A stretch of DNA of 64,000 bases from Halarcobacter bivalviorum. Its GTDB lineage: Bacteria > Campylobacterota > Campylobacteria > Campylobacterales > Arcobacteraceae. A model generated the notes under the pieces. The model saw only the letters and a list, made by a program, of their open reading frames with translations, was not told the origin of the DNA and did not search any database. The position numbers were made by a program, and so were the translations under genes. Location: positions 1,426,001 to 1,490,000 of the forward strand of contig NZ_CP031217.1 in assembly GCF_003346815.1 (NCBI RefSeq). The letters run 5' to 3'. Shown piece by piece: positions 24,833 to 33,267 of the stretch (its first letter is position 1; the number at the start of each line of letters is the position of its first letter).

Positions 24833-25701
24833 AACTATTATTTTTTGCATATCTAATTGATTTTATCTTTGGAGAGTTTCATCTAATCAAAACTCTTTAC
24901 CATCCAATTATTCTTTTAGGGAATTACATAAAATGGTTTGAAAAAAAGTTTTATAAAGATACCATTTTTAGAGGATTCTTATTGACTATTTCTTTATTGT
25001 CTCTTGTTTTTATAGTTACTTTTTTATTAAGTAAAATTGATAATATATATTTTCAAGCCCTACTTTGCTCTTTTACTATCTCTTCTAAAATGTTATATGA
25101 TAGTGTAAAAGAAGTAATAAGCTCAGATAATCCCAAATATGCTATTTCTATGCTTGTTAGTCGAGATACCAAGGAAATGAGCGAGAGTGATATAAATAAA
25201 GCTGCTATTGAAACTTATGCTGAAAACCTAAGTGATGGGGTTATAGCTCCAATGTTTTATTTAGCTTTCTTTGGTATTGTTGGAGCTTTTATTTATAAAG
25301 CAATTAATACCTTAGATTCAATGGTTGGATATAGAAATGAAAAATATGAAAACTTTGGTAAGTTTGCAGCAAAACTTGATGATGTAGCAAACTATATTCC
25401 CGCAAGAATAACTGCTCTTTTAATTTCACTTCTATTTTTTAGTAAAACTGCTTTTCAAAAGTTTTATACCTATGGAAAAAAACACGAAAGTCCAAATGCA
25501 GGTCATCCAATTTCAGCTATGGCATTAGCTTTAAATATCTCTTTAGGAGGACCTACGTCTTATTTTGGAAAAGTTAAAGAAAAGCCTTATTTTGGAGAAG
25601 GAAAAAAAGAGATAAAAAAAGAGGATGTAAAAAAAGCAATTTCAATAAAATTAAAAATGGATATTTTAATACTTGCTTCTTTACTTTTGCTAATAGTATA
25701 A
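24823..25701 (+). CDS. cbiB: adenosylcobinamide-phosphate synthase
   Basis: 292 aa membrane protein. HPIILLGNYIKWFEK near 26, ETYAENLSDGVIAPMFYLA near 130, NTLDSMVGYRNEKYENFG and SPNAGHPISAMALAL are CbiB signatures. It attaches aminopropanol phosphate to cobyric acid. Last gene of the rightward operon, convergent with the methyltransferase gene, with a hairpin on the shared end. Confidence 0.94.
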   Translation: MYLELLFFAYLIDFIFGEFHLIKTLYHPIILLGNYIKWFEKKFYKDTIFRGFLLTISLLSLVFIVTFLLSKIDNIYFQALLCSFTISSKMLYDSVKEVISSDNPKYAISMLVSRDTKEMSESDINKAAIETYAENLSDGVIAPMFYLAFFGIVGAFIYKAINTLDSMVGYRNEKYENFGKFAAKLDDVANYIPARITALLISLLFFSKTAFQKFYTYGKKHESPNAGHPISAMALALNISLGGPTSYFGKVKEKPYFGEGKKEIKKEDVKKAISIKLKMDILILASLLLLIV

Positions 25702-25722
25702 TTATTTACAAATAATTATACT
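25695..25722. terminator. bidirectional hairpin ending the cbiB and methyltransferase genes
   Basis: Arms AGTATAATTATTT (25695-25707) and AAATAATTATACT (25710-25722) are perfectly complementary and overlap both stop codons. A T-containing tail follows on each strand. It probably ends both convergent units. Confidence 0.65.
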
Positions 25723-26769
25723 TTGACAAATCCCTATATTATGTATCTCTTTTTCTATTTGTAAACCAGCTTTATTAATATACTCTTGTAAATCTTCATA
25801 ATTAAACATTTTACTATAACCATTTGCCATTGCTGTAAAATATGGAGAAGTATTAATAATACAATATGCTGATGTCTCAAATCTTTGTTTATCCCAAAGA
25901 GGTTCCATAATATAAAGTCTACTATCTTCACCCATAGACTCTTTTACTCTTTTTAGTAGTTTTATAATATTTTCTTCATCAAAACAATCTAAAAATTGAC
26001 TAAGCCAAATAATATCAAAACCACTTGGAATAGCCTTTGAATGGTCTAAGATATTTTGTTCTATAAAACTGATTCGTTCTTGATACTTTTCAGCTAAAGT
26101 ATTCTCTTTCGCAAGGGCTACTTGTTGTGGTAAATCAACAATAGTTACCTTTGTATCAGTAGAATTGTCAATAACTGCTTTTGAAAACTTTCCCGTGTTT
26201 CCACCTATATCTAAAATAGTTTTAGGACTATTTTGAAGTACAATCTTTATAGCATGAGGAAAACCATTATCTGAATAGAAATGATCAAATTCAAACCAAC
26301 TCTTCTTTATCTTTTGAGGAAGTGTTGATAAAGCTGGATAGATAGTCTCATTGTTTTCATCTATTCTTTTTAATCCTTCTGCTTTATTATTTTTTAAAGC
26401 TTCATCTAAATCATAAAGCCCTAAATAGTTAACATAATGATTGTAGTTCATATTAACTTTTGTCATCTCATCTTTTAATAAAAACTGACCTGTTTTAGTT
26501 ATAAAATATTTTTCATCTTCTATTTTTATAATATCAGCACTAAGTGAAGTCTCTAACAAAACTTGAATACTATATTTTGAAAGTTCTATTTTTGAAGTTA
26601 ATTCTTCTAAAGTTAAGCCTGTTTTATTTTTATATAAAGCCTCTAAAACTCCTAAATCTCTCATTGACCTTGCAACTTGAAAAATTATAGGAGCAAAAGC
26701 TATCTTTTGAGCTTCATATTGTGCTTCTAAAGCAGATTTTGTATCATTATTTTTAAAAAATTTATTCAT
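25702..26769 (-). CDS. class I SAM-dependent methyltransferase, O-methyltransferase-like
   Basis: 355 aa. The N-terminal part (about 20-110) is a winged-helix dimerisation domain like those of plant-type/polyketide O-methyltransferases; the SAM loop is in TILDIGGNTGKFSKAV (about 184-199), and VTIVDLPQQVALAKEN supplies the ribose-binding acid. Substrate unknown. It lies 71 bp downstream of btuC in the same direction with no terminator seen, so it may belong to the corrinoid-uptake transcript. Nothing in the sequence ties it to corrinoids directly. Confidence 0.85.
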   Translation of the reverse strand: MNKFFKNNDTKSALEAQYEAQKIAFAPIIFQVARSMRDLGVLEALYKNKTGLTLEELTSKIELSKYSIQVLLETSLSADIIKIEDEKYFITKTGQFLLKDEMTKVNMNYNHYVNYLGLYDLDEALKNNKAEGLKRIDENNETIYPALSTLPQKIKKSWFEFDHFYSDNGFPHAIKIVLQNSPKTILDIGGNTGKFSKAVIDNSTDTKVTIVDLPQQVALAKENTLAEKYQERISFIEQNILDHSKAIPSGFDIIWLSQFLDCFDEENIIKLLKRVKESMGEDSRLYIMEPLWDKQRFETSAYCIINTSPYFTAMANGYSKMFNYEDLQEYINKAGLQIEKEIHNIGICQSIIICK

Positions 26770-26839
26770 TTATTATTCTTTATTAGTTTCTATGTGCGAA
26801 TTATAGGTAATATTTATTAAATAACAGATAAAAATTATT

Positions 26840-27802
26840 TTATTGAGTTTTTCTATTTCTTCTAATTAGTAAATATACAAAAAATGGAGCTCCAATAAAA
26901 GAAGTAACAACTCCAATAGGTAAAGCAGAAGCAGTACTTATAACTCTTGAAATCAAGTCAGAAAGCACTAAAAAAACTCCTCCATAAAAGAATACAGGCA
27001 AAATAAGTTTATCTGCACTTTGTTTATAAATAAGCCTTAAAATATGTGGTATAATAAGCCCAACAAAACCAATAGGTCCTACAAAACTAATACTAACTCC
27101 AACGGCTAAAGAGATTGTAAGAAGAAGTATTAAATTCACTCTATTTACATTTAAGCCCTTTAAAAAAGCTATATCATTTGAAAGAAGTAGCAGTTTTATA
27201 TTTTTTTTATGAAAAAGACTAATAAAAAGAAGAAATATTGCAACAACAAATACAGCTAAAGAACTATTATAACCTACTACATCAAGGCTTCCAAGAGTAA
27301 ATCTAACTATTGAATAATTCTCTTGTAAAGTACTTAAAAAGAACACCAACATTAAAGCTGAAGAGTAAAAAAATGAAAGGGCTATTCCTATTAAAAGTAT
27401 TGAGTTTGTTGAAGCAAAAGTGGAGTTCTTATTTATCTGCTTTGAAATAAAATATAAAATAAAAATTGTTAGAAAAGAGCCAAAAATACCTGAAATATAA
27501 AGAGCAAGCATAGGGAAAAAAACAATTGAAATTGCAGTAAAAAGTGTAGTTCCACTGGCTATTCCTAAAGTATATGGTGTTATTAGAATATTTTTAAAAA
27601 TAGTTTGAAAAATAAGTCCACTAAGACTTAAAACTGCTCCTACAAAAAAGGCTAATATAATCCTAGGAACTCTAAGCTCCCAAAAAATCATATATGAAGT
27701 AGTAGAACTATCAAAAATTTCATTTAATAAAATTGTTGTTTCACCTATAAAACATGAAACTACAATAAGTAAAAAACATAAAATATAAATAAGATATTTC
27801 AT
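26840..27802 (-). CDS. btuC: corrinoid ABC transporter permease
   Basis: 320 aa FecCD-family permease with about ten membrane helices. LRVPRIILAFFVGAVLSLSG near 47 and FVGPIGFVGLIIPHILRLI near 240 are the family signatures; the second is the coupling segment for the ATPase. It overlaps btuD by 4 bp. The B12 assignment comes from the operon with BtuB-like receptor and the cobalamin genes; siderophore or haem transport by the same family is the alternative. Confidence 0.85.
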   Translation of the reverse strand: MKYLIYILCFLLIVVSCFIGETTILLNEIFDSSTTSYMIFWELRVPRIILAFFVGAVLSLSGLIFQTIFKNILITPYTLGIASGTTLFTAISIVFFPMLALYISGIFGSFLTIFILYFISKQINKNSTFASTNSILLIGIALSFFYSSALMLVFFLSTLQENYSIVRFTLGSLDVVGYNSSLAVFVVAIFLLFISLFHKKNIKLLLLSNDIAFLKGLNVNRVNLILLLTISLAVGVSISFVGPIGFVGLIIPHILRLIYKQSADKLILPVFFYGGVFLVLSDLISRVISTASALPIGVVTSFIGAPFFVYLLIRRNRKTQ

Positions 27803-28497
27803 AGTTTTACCACCAAATGTCCATCAACAACTTTTAAACAGTTTTGATAAAATTTAGATAAAATCTCTTTTGAAAAAAACTCTTTACTCTGCCCAAAAAA
27901 CTTAACTTCACCCTCTTCTAAATAAAGAATTTTATATTTTAAATGAAAGGCAAGGTCTAAATTATGAGTGATGATTATCTTTTGTTGTAAATATTTAGAG
28001 TTAAATATCAAAAAAGCCTCTTGAACTCTTGTAATATCCATATTTGCAGTAAGTTCATCAAAAATTGTGATTTTGGCATTATGAATAATACTTGAAGCTA
28101 ATAATAAAAGTTGTTTCTCTCCTGAACTTAAATCATTACAAGCCCTATTTTTAATCTTTTCAAGCTTTAATAAAGAGATAATCTCTTCTAATTTTTTTCT
28201 ATTAATTTTCTCTATAAATGAAAGTTCTAAAAACTCATATAAAGTTATATATTCATCAAAGATTTCTAGTTTAGGAGGAATATAATTAATAAATCTTGCT
28301 CTTTTTTCATCACTTAAAGAGTTTACCTCTTCATTAAATAGTTTTACTTTGTCATTTGAAATAAGTGTAGATAAAACTTTTGCAAGAGTTGATTTACCTG
28401 CACCATTTGCACCAAGAATTATTAGATGTTCCTCCTCTTTCAAAGAGAAACTTATATCTTTTAAAATATGATTTGTAAACTTATTTATCTCTAACAT
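27799..28497 (-). CDS. btuD: corrinoid ABC transporter ATPase
   Basis: 232 aa. Walker A GANGAGKST (about 33-41), signature LSSGEKQLLLLA, Walker B ITIFDELTANMD (canonical acidic pair DE). H-loop His is in IIITHNLDLAF. Cytoplasmic partner of BtuC; overlaps btuC by 4 bp and btuF by 17 bp. Slightly shorter than typical FepC-type proteins. Confidence 0.87.
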   Translation of the reverse strand: MLEINKFTNHILKDISFSLKEEEHLIILGANGAGKSTLAKVLSTLISNDKVKLFNEEVNSLSDEKRARFINYIPPKLEIFDEYITLYEFLELSFIEKINRKKLEEIISLLKLEKIKNRACNDLSSGEKQLLLLASSIIHNAKITIFDELTANMDITRVQEAFLIFNSKYLQQKIIITHNLDLAFHLKYKILYLEEGEVKFFGQSKEFFSKEILSKFYQNCLKVVDGHLVVKL

Positions 28498-29317
28498 TTT
28501 CTAATATATTTTTAAAATCTTCCATAAAATAAACTACCCTATGGCTAGGAATACCAGCATATTCTTTATCTATAATATAGATATTATCACTTTTTGAAGC
28601 TATTGTTGGAAGTTTTCTCCAAGGCTCTTTTAGCTCATCAAAACTAATATTATTTTCGTGAATATAAGGGGCTAATAAAATTATAATATCTGGATTCATT
28701 TTAATAATTTTTTCTACATTTACCATAGGTTGAGCTAAACTTTTAGATTTATAAGCATTTTGATTTCCAGAAGCTTTAATTATATCATTAAAATATAGAT
28801 TATTTCCTGTCACATAAATTGTTTTATTTAAATCAGTTCTAGGACTAATCACTATTAAAATATTTTTATTTATAACAATATTTTTTAATTTTTCTAAACT
28901 ATTGTCAATATTTGCTACTAACTCTTCTGCTTTTTCCTCTTTATTAAGAAGTTTAGAGAGATTTATTATTGTACTTTTTATAGAAGTTAGATTATCTGTC
29001 TTAAAAGAGTGATAATTTAAATTTAATTTTTTTAAATTTAAAAGAAGTTCTTCATCATAGTTTTGAGCAAATACTAAAGTAGGTTTTGCTAAAAGCATTT
29101 TTTCTAAAGATATTGAAGAGTATCCCCCTACTTTAGGTATATTTTTAGACTCTGATGGATAATTGCAATATTGCGTGTTTGCAACTATATTTTTACCACT
29201 TCCAAGGGCAAACACTATCTCATTTAATGAAGGAGATAGTGTTATAATTCTTTGCTCGCCTTGATTATTAGCAAAGAGATTAACAATAAAAAGAAAAGCT
29301 ATTAAATATTTTTTCAT
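28481..29317 (-). CDS. btuF: periplasmic corrinoid-binding protein
   Basis: 278 aa with a signal peptide (MKKYLIAFLFIVNLFANN). The class III binding-protein fold is seen in RIITLSPSLNEIVFALGSG and in MVNVEKIIKMNPDIIILLAP. BtuF-type proteins deliver B12 to BtuCD. No lipobox, so it should be soluble. It overlaps btuD by 17 bp and follows btuB by 20 bp. Confidence 0.85.
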   Translation of the reverse strand: MKKYLIAFLFIVNLFANNQGEQRIITLSPSLNEIVFALGSGKNIVANTQYCNYPSESKNIPKVGGYSSISLEKMLLAKPTLVFAQNYDEELLLNLKKLNLNYHSFKTDNLTSIKSTIINLSKLLNKEEKAEELVANIDNSLEKLKNIVINKNILIVISPRTDLNKTIYVTGNNLYFNDIIKASGNQNAYKSKSLAQPMVNVEKIIKMNPDIIILLAPYIHENNISFDELKEPWRKLPTIASKSDNIYIIDKEYAGIPSHRVVYFMEDFKNILENVRDK

Positions 29318-29337
29318 AATCTTTTTGTCATTTTATT

Positions 29338-31251
29338 TTAAAATTTGTATTTTATTCCTGCATAATATGTTCTTTCAAAATTAACAGGATAAATTCTATC
29401 ATCTGAAATCCATAAACCATTATCTTCATCAAATAGATTTTGTACTTTTGCAAAAACTTCTATATTATTAAAGTTATATGAAACACTTAAGTCTGTTGAC
29501 TTATATGCTTCTTGCTTTTGATCAAAATTATTCTCAAAATCATTAGCAGCATATGCATTACTTCTATAAGTGTATGACAGAATTGTATTTAATCTTTTGT
29601 AAGTATATCCTAAATTTAATGTAAGATTGTGTTTAGACACCCCAGGTAAATCTTTACCATCATAAGCTCCATTTCCTTCATCTTCTCTATCAATTTTTGA
29701 AATAATATAAGAGTAATTGATTGATGCATATAGATTTTCGTTAATTAAATATTTATCAAAAACTTCTAAACCATATTTATGCGACTTATCAATATTTGTA
29801 TTTACATAATTAATTGGTTCTAAATAAATTTCATTAGTTAAATCACTTCTAAAAAGTGAGATTTTAAGTTTATTGTTTTTTTGAATATTGGTATATCCAA
29901 CTGTATAATTTTTTACTTTCATAGGTTTTATTAAACCATTAAATGAAGTTATCCCTGTCATCCAATCAGTTTTAAAGAACCTATCAATATCTGGTGCTTG
30001 GTAAGATCTATTATAGTTAGCAAAAATAGATGAAGAATTAGATAAAGAATAATTAACACCAATATCATAAGCATTTAAATACTCATCATTACTTAAACTA
30101 TCTCCTGCTGTTGGCTTATATTCATACTCTACTTTTTCTCTTCTAAGTCCTGCTGAAACTTTTAAATCGTTTAAAACTTGATAATCAGCAGATACAAATA
30201 GTGCTTTATTTGTTTTGTTTGTAATATCTGCAGAACTTATTCTATCTCCATCAAAACTATCTACTCCTACAACAACAGAATAATCATTTTGTTTTATATT
30301 AAGTGAAGCATTAAATGATTCATACTCATAGTTTGATTGCCATCCTGAAGAAAATCTACTTAATTTATCTTCATCACTATAATTAATATCTAAAGAGTAG
30401 TTATCATTAAAGTTATATGTTGAACCAAGTGTAGTAACATAGTTATTTAGATATTGTTCATTTAAATTAGATGAATGATTTGGATTATCTTTATATTCAT
30501 CTTTTGTTAAAGGACCTGCATACTTTAAACGCATATCTGAAAGCACTCTTCCTGCTCTTAATTCTAACTTTTCAGTTGGGAAATAAATTACTTCAAATTT
30601 TCTATTTCTATTATGGTTTGAATCTTTATTATTTAAACTATCTTCTCTTGTACCATTTGTAGAACTATAATCTACAAGAGCATTTATAATTAAGTCCTGA
30701 TTATTAAAACCTAAACTTAAAGTACCACCTTTAGTATCATCATTTCCTATATGAGCCATGATATAGTTCTCATTTTTACCATTTGTTATAATATTAATAA
30801 CTCCAGCATTTGCTCCATCTCCATATTGAACAGAACCACTACCTTTAATGATTTCTATTTTTTCAATACTTGAAATAGGAATTGCTGATAATAACTGTGA
30901 TTGCATATCTACATTATTAAGTTTTCTTCCATTAACTGTTACAACAACATTTTGATATCCACTACCAATCCCATATCCTCGTAAATCAATCATTTGAGTA
31001 AAAGTATTACCATAATTAGGAGCGATATTAATTGATGTTTGAGAATTTAAAAAATCATAAACATCTTTTGATTTTGATTTTTCTATTTCATCTTTAGTAT
31101 AAATTTCAGTTGAGAAAGTTGCTGTTTTTTCATTTGAATTCAAATAAGAAGATGTAACTTTGATAGTTGATAATTGTTCTGTCTGAGAGTATAGATTTGT
31201 TGCTAAAAAAAGCGAAGCAACTACGCTTAAACATGCTTTTTGTTTTTGCAT
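29338..31251 (-). CDS. btuB: TonB-dependent receptor, BtuB-like
   Basis: 637 aa. Signal peptide at 1-22; plug domain at about 40-150 with DLRGYGIGSGYQNVVVTVNG-like and IEIIKGSGSVQYGDGANAGV segments; the remaining 480 residues form a beta barrel closing with an aromatic C-terminus (YYAGIKYKF). The operon with btuFDC suggests a cobalamin receptor. The ATG overlaps the stop of a 67-aa gene upstream (TAATG). No cobalamin riboswitch fits in front of it. Confidence 0.85.
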   Translation of the reverse strand: MQKQKACLSVVASLFLATNLYSQTEQLSTIKVTSSYLNSNEKTATFSTEIYTKDEIEKSKSKDVYDFLNSQTSINIAPNYGNTFTQMIDLRGYGIGSGYQNVVVTVNGRKLNNVDMQSQLLSAIPISSIEKIEIIKGSGSVQYGDGANAGVINIITNGKNENYIMAHIGNDDTKGGTLSLGFNNQDLIINALVDYSSTNGTREDSLNNKDSNHNRNRKFEVIYFPTEKLELRAGRVLSDMRLKYAGPLTKDEYKDNPNHSSNLNEQYLNNYVTTLGSTYNFNDNYSLDINYSDEDKLSRFSSGWQSNYEYESFNASLNIKQNDYSVVVGVDSFDGDRISSADITNKTNKALFVSADYQVLNDLKVSAGLRREKVEYEYKPTAGDSLSNDEYLNAYDIGVNYSLSNSSSIFANYNRSYQAPDIDRFFKTDWMTGITSFNGLIKPMKVKNYTVGYTNIQKNNKLKISLFRSDLTNEIYLEPINYVNTNIDKSHKYGLEVFDKYLINENLYASINYSYIISKIDREDEGNGAYDGKDLPGVSKHNLTLNLGYTYKRLNTILSYTYRSNAYAANDFENNFDQKQEAYKSTDLSVSYNFNNIEVFAKVQNLFDEDNGLWISDDRIYPVNFERTYYAGIKYKF

Positions 31252-31454
31252 TAATTTTTTCCTTGTGTGTTATATTTATTAGTAGAATAAAGTTTGATTG
31301 GTTTTAAAGATGAGATATGAAGTTTATTCATAATTTTTGGAATACTAACATCTATAAGATGATGTAAGCTAGTTAATAAAGAACTTATTTTTAAACTAAC
31401 CGTTGCAATTAATATTCCAAAAAATGAGAAGTATTTTTTAAAACTTTTTGCCAT
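31251..31454 (-). CDS. small membrane-associated protein coupled to btuB, 67 aa
   Basis: The strong ribosome site AAGGAGGT lies 9 bases before ATG. The product has a basic N-terminus, a hydrophobic segment at about 10-28 (FFGILIATVSLKISSLL) and a basic tail rich in Lys, Asn and Tyr. Its TAA overlaps the btuB ATG, so translation is probably coupled and the gene heads the uptake operon. It may be a small membrane subunit, or a leader peptide that sets btuB translation. I do not recognise a family. Confidence 0.65.
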   Translation of the reverse strand: MAKSFKKYFSFFGILIATVSLKISSLLTSLHHLIDVSIPKIMNKLHISSLKPIKLYSTNKYNTQGKN

Positions 31455-31526
31455 ACTTTATTACCTCCTTATAAATTTTTGAGGAATTTTAATGCACTAA
31501 AATAAAAAGTGTTTATAAATTAAGAC

Positions 31527-32237
31527 TTAATCTATAGAATTAAGAATAACTTTATCTTGCCCTTTCATAAAGTTATAACCATTATACATAGTATAAAGTC
31601 CAAATAAAATCACTAAAATTGAAGCAAGCGTTATAAATAGATTTCTAAGTGCTAATTGTTTAAAGATTCCTACAAAAAAACCTAAAGAAAACATTGCAGG
31701 GATTGTACTAAGTCCAAAAACAAGCATTACAAATGCTCCCCACATAGGATTTGCAGTACTTGCAGCTGTAATTGCGAAAACATATACAAAACCACAAGGT
31801 AATAAACCATTTAACATTCCAAGAAAATAGAAACTAAATAAAGAGTTTGAACTTAAAAGCCTTCTAAAGCTTTTTTGATAAAGTTCAGACTTTGAAACTG
31901 AGTGTTCAATTGAAGTTAAAAATTTTAGCTTTCCACTTAAAGATAGACCAACTAAAACCATTAAAATTCCAGTTACAATTAAAAGTATTCCACCTGCTGT
32001 ATTATTAAAAGTAATAACTGAGCCAATAAGTCCAAAAAAAGCACCTAAAATCACATATGTAGTAATTCTTCCAAAAGAGTATAAAATATGAGAGCTTGCT
32101 TGTTTTCTTTTATTCCAAGTACTATTTACCTTTGTACTTGAATAAGCTACAACTATTCCTCCGCACATACCGATACAGTGTCCGAAAGATCCTAAAAATG
32201 CTATTGTGATTATTGTTAGAATACTAATACTTTCCAT
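31527..32237 (-). CDS. DsbD_2 / SafE-type membrane protein
   Basis: 236 aa, six or more membrane helices. GHCIGMCGGI (19-28) and LNGLLPCGFVYVF carry the paired-cysteine and Pro-Cys motifs of the DsbD_2-type 'sulfite exporter TauE/SafE' family, whose members act in thiol or metal handling, often cytochrome oxidase biogenesis. The specific role is not readable. It lies upstream of the btu unit in the same direction, 72 bp away, but probably has its own promoter. Confidence 0.8.
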   Translation of the reverse strand: MESISILTIITIAFLGSFGHCIGMCGGIVVAYSSTKVNSTWNKRKQASSHILYSFGRITTYVILGAFFGLIGSVITFNNTAGGILLIVTGILMVLVGLSLSGKLKFLTSIEHSVSKSELYQKSFRRLLSSNSLFSFYFLGMLNGLLPCGFVYVFAITAASTANPMWGAFVMLVFGLSTIPAMFSLGFFVGIFKQLALRNLFITLASILVILFGLYTMYNGYNFMKGQDKVILNSID

Positions 32238-32292
32238 TATTTACCTAAAAAATTTTGATAATAATATATTAACTTGGATTAAATCTACGAAA

Positions 32293-32401
32293 ATAAAAAA
32301 AGCTCTGCTAATTTTAACAGAGCTATATTCAAATATATTCAATTTATGCTGACGAAAATTAAAATTATTGGTAGTAGGAGGTTTTAATTTTCTTATGATG
32401 T
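32293..32401 (-). ncRNA. candidate small RNA with CCUCC loop
   Basis: On the minus strand a -10 (TATATT, 32408-32413) precedes about 108 nt with two hairpins. The first has perfect 11-bp arms (32354-32364 and 32382-32392) and a 17-nt loop containing ACCUCCUACUACC. The second is an intrinsic terminator, AGCTCTG/CAGAGCT, followed by six T. No reading frame of note is present and the flanking genes do not explain a leftward terminator here. A single-stranded anti-Shine-Dalgarno loop is typical of regulatory RNAs such as RepG of Helicobacter. Expression is not shown. Confidence 0.55.
32294..32324 (-). terminator. intrinsic terminator of the candidate small RNA
   Basis: Minus-strand stem AGCTCTG (complement of 32318-32324) with CAGAGCT (complement of 32301-32307), 10-nt loop, then TTTTTT (32295-32300). 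The T tract is on the minus strand only, so it ends leftward transcripts starting in 32325-32410, where there is no protein gene. Confidence 0.75.
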
Positions 32402-32493
32402 AAGTTTAATATAAAAATGTTAATTGAGTGTTAATTATCTTAATTAATTAATTTTTTTATATTATAATTGCATTTCTTATAAAAGGAGAAAGA

Positions 32494-33117
32494 ATGAAAA
32501 TAATCTTAAATGCAATAATATCGATATTTTTAGGACTTTTTATAACAGCTTGCAGTGTAAAAAATGAAAAGATATCAAATAAAAATATAGTTACTGAAAA
32601 TAAAGAAATTGAAACTATTTATATACAAAAAATTGAAAATGATACATTAAACTTAAATGAATATCTAAAAGAAGAACTTTTAAATTTAAAAAAAGAGTTA
32701 ACTTTAAATAAAAATAGTAGTGATGCTGTAATTAAAACTAGAATTCTAAGTTCAAAAATGGATTTTGAACACTTTTATAAACAAACAAATACAACTAAAT
32801 GTTTAAATTATAGAATTACTAAAAATTCAAGAATTTGTATAGAATATGGCAAAGTTAAAATACCTTGTAGTAAAAAAACTTTTTACTTAGAGACAAAAAT
32901 TGATGTATTAAAACAAAATAAAGAACTATTATTTTCAAAAATCTATAAAAAAACTTTTATTTCAAGCTCTTGCACAAAAATAAAAGACTCTTTTAAACCA
33001 AGTTACATACTAGTTAAAAATAGAGATTATCAAATCAAAAAACATAATTCAGAACTTGCAAAAATCATTGCGAAAGAGTCTATAGCTGAGATTAGTAAAC
33101 ACCTATCTACTAGTTAA
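32494..33117 (+). CDS. hypothetical lipoprotein, 207 aa
   Basis: Signal sequence with lipobox FITAC (Cys20), AAAGGAG ribosome site 6 bases before ATG. The mature part is Lys- and Asn-rich, with four more Cys at about 110, 118, 130 and 164. It probably sits in a membrane facing the periplasm. No domain is recognised. It stands alone between the candidate small RNA and the glutamate mutase operon. Confidence 0.8.
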   Translation: MKIILNAIISIFLGLFITACSVKNEKISNKNIVTENKEIETIYIQKIENDTLNLNEYLKEELLNLKKELTLNKNSSDAVIKTRILSSKMDFEHFYKQTNTTKCLNYRITKNSRICIEYGKVKIPCSKKTFYLETKIDVLKQNKELLFSKIYKKTFISSSCTKIKDSFKPSYILVKNRDYQIKKHNSELAKIIAKESIAEISKHLSTS

Positions 33118-33267
33118 GCAATTAATTTAAAACTTTCTTATAATTTTTAGAAAACTATTTTAAAGAGATTGTTTTCTTGGTAGCTACCATAACTTTTTCT
33201 AATAAATTTATAACCACTAATTAGATATAATATTTGCCTTTTAATAATAAACAAAATAGGTAATCAT
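33118..33267 (+). promoter_or_regulatory. promoter region of the glutamate mutase operon
   Basis: A TATAAT -10 lies at 33226-33231, predicting a start near 33238. A perfect 12-bp palindrome TGGTAGCTACCA (33178-33189) lies about 50-60 bases upstream of that start, in an activator or repressor position. A weak hairpin AGAAAAC/GTTTTCT (33149-33177) may end the lipoprotein transcript. No B12 riboswitch is seen. Confidence 0.5.

Noticed and set aside
30471-30662. Plus-strand 63-codon frame inside btuB
   Set aside because: It is a leucine/tyrosine-rich shadow of the btuB coding sequence.
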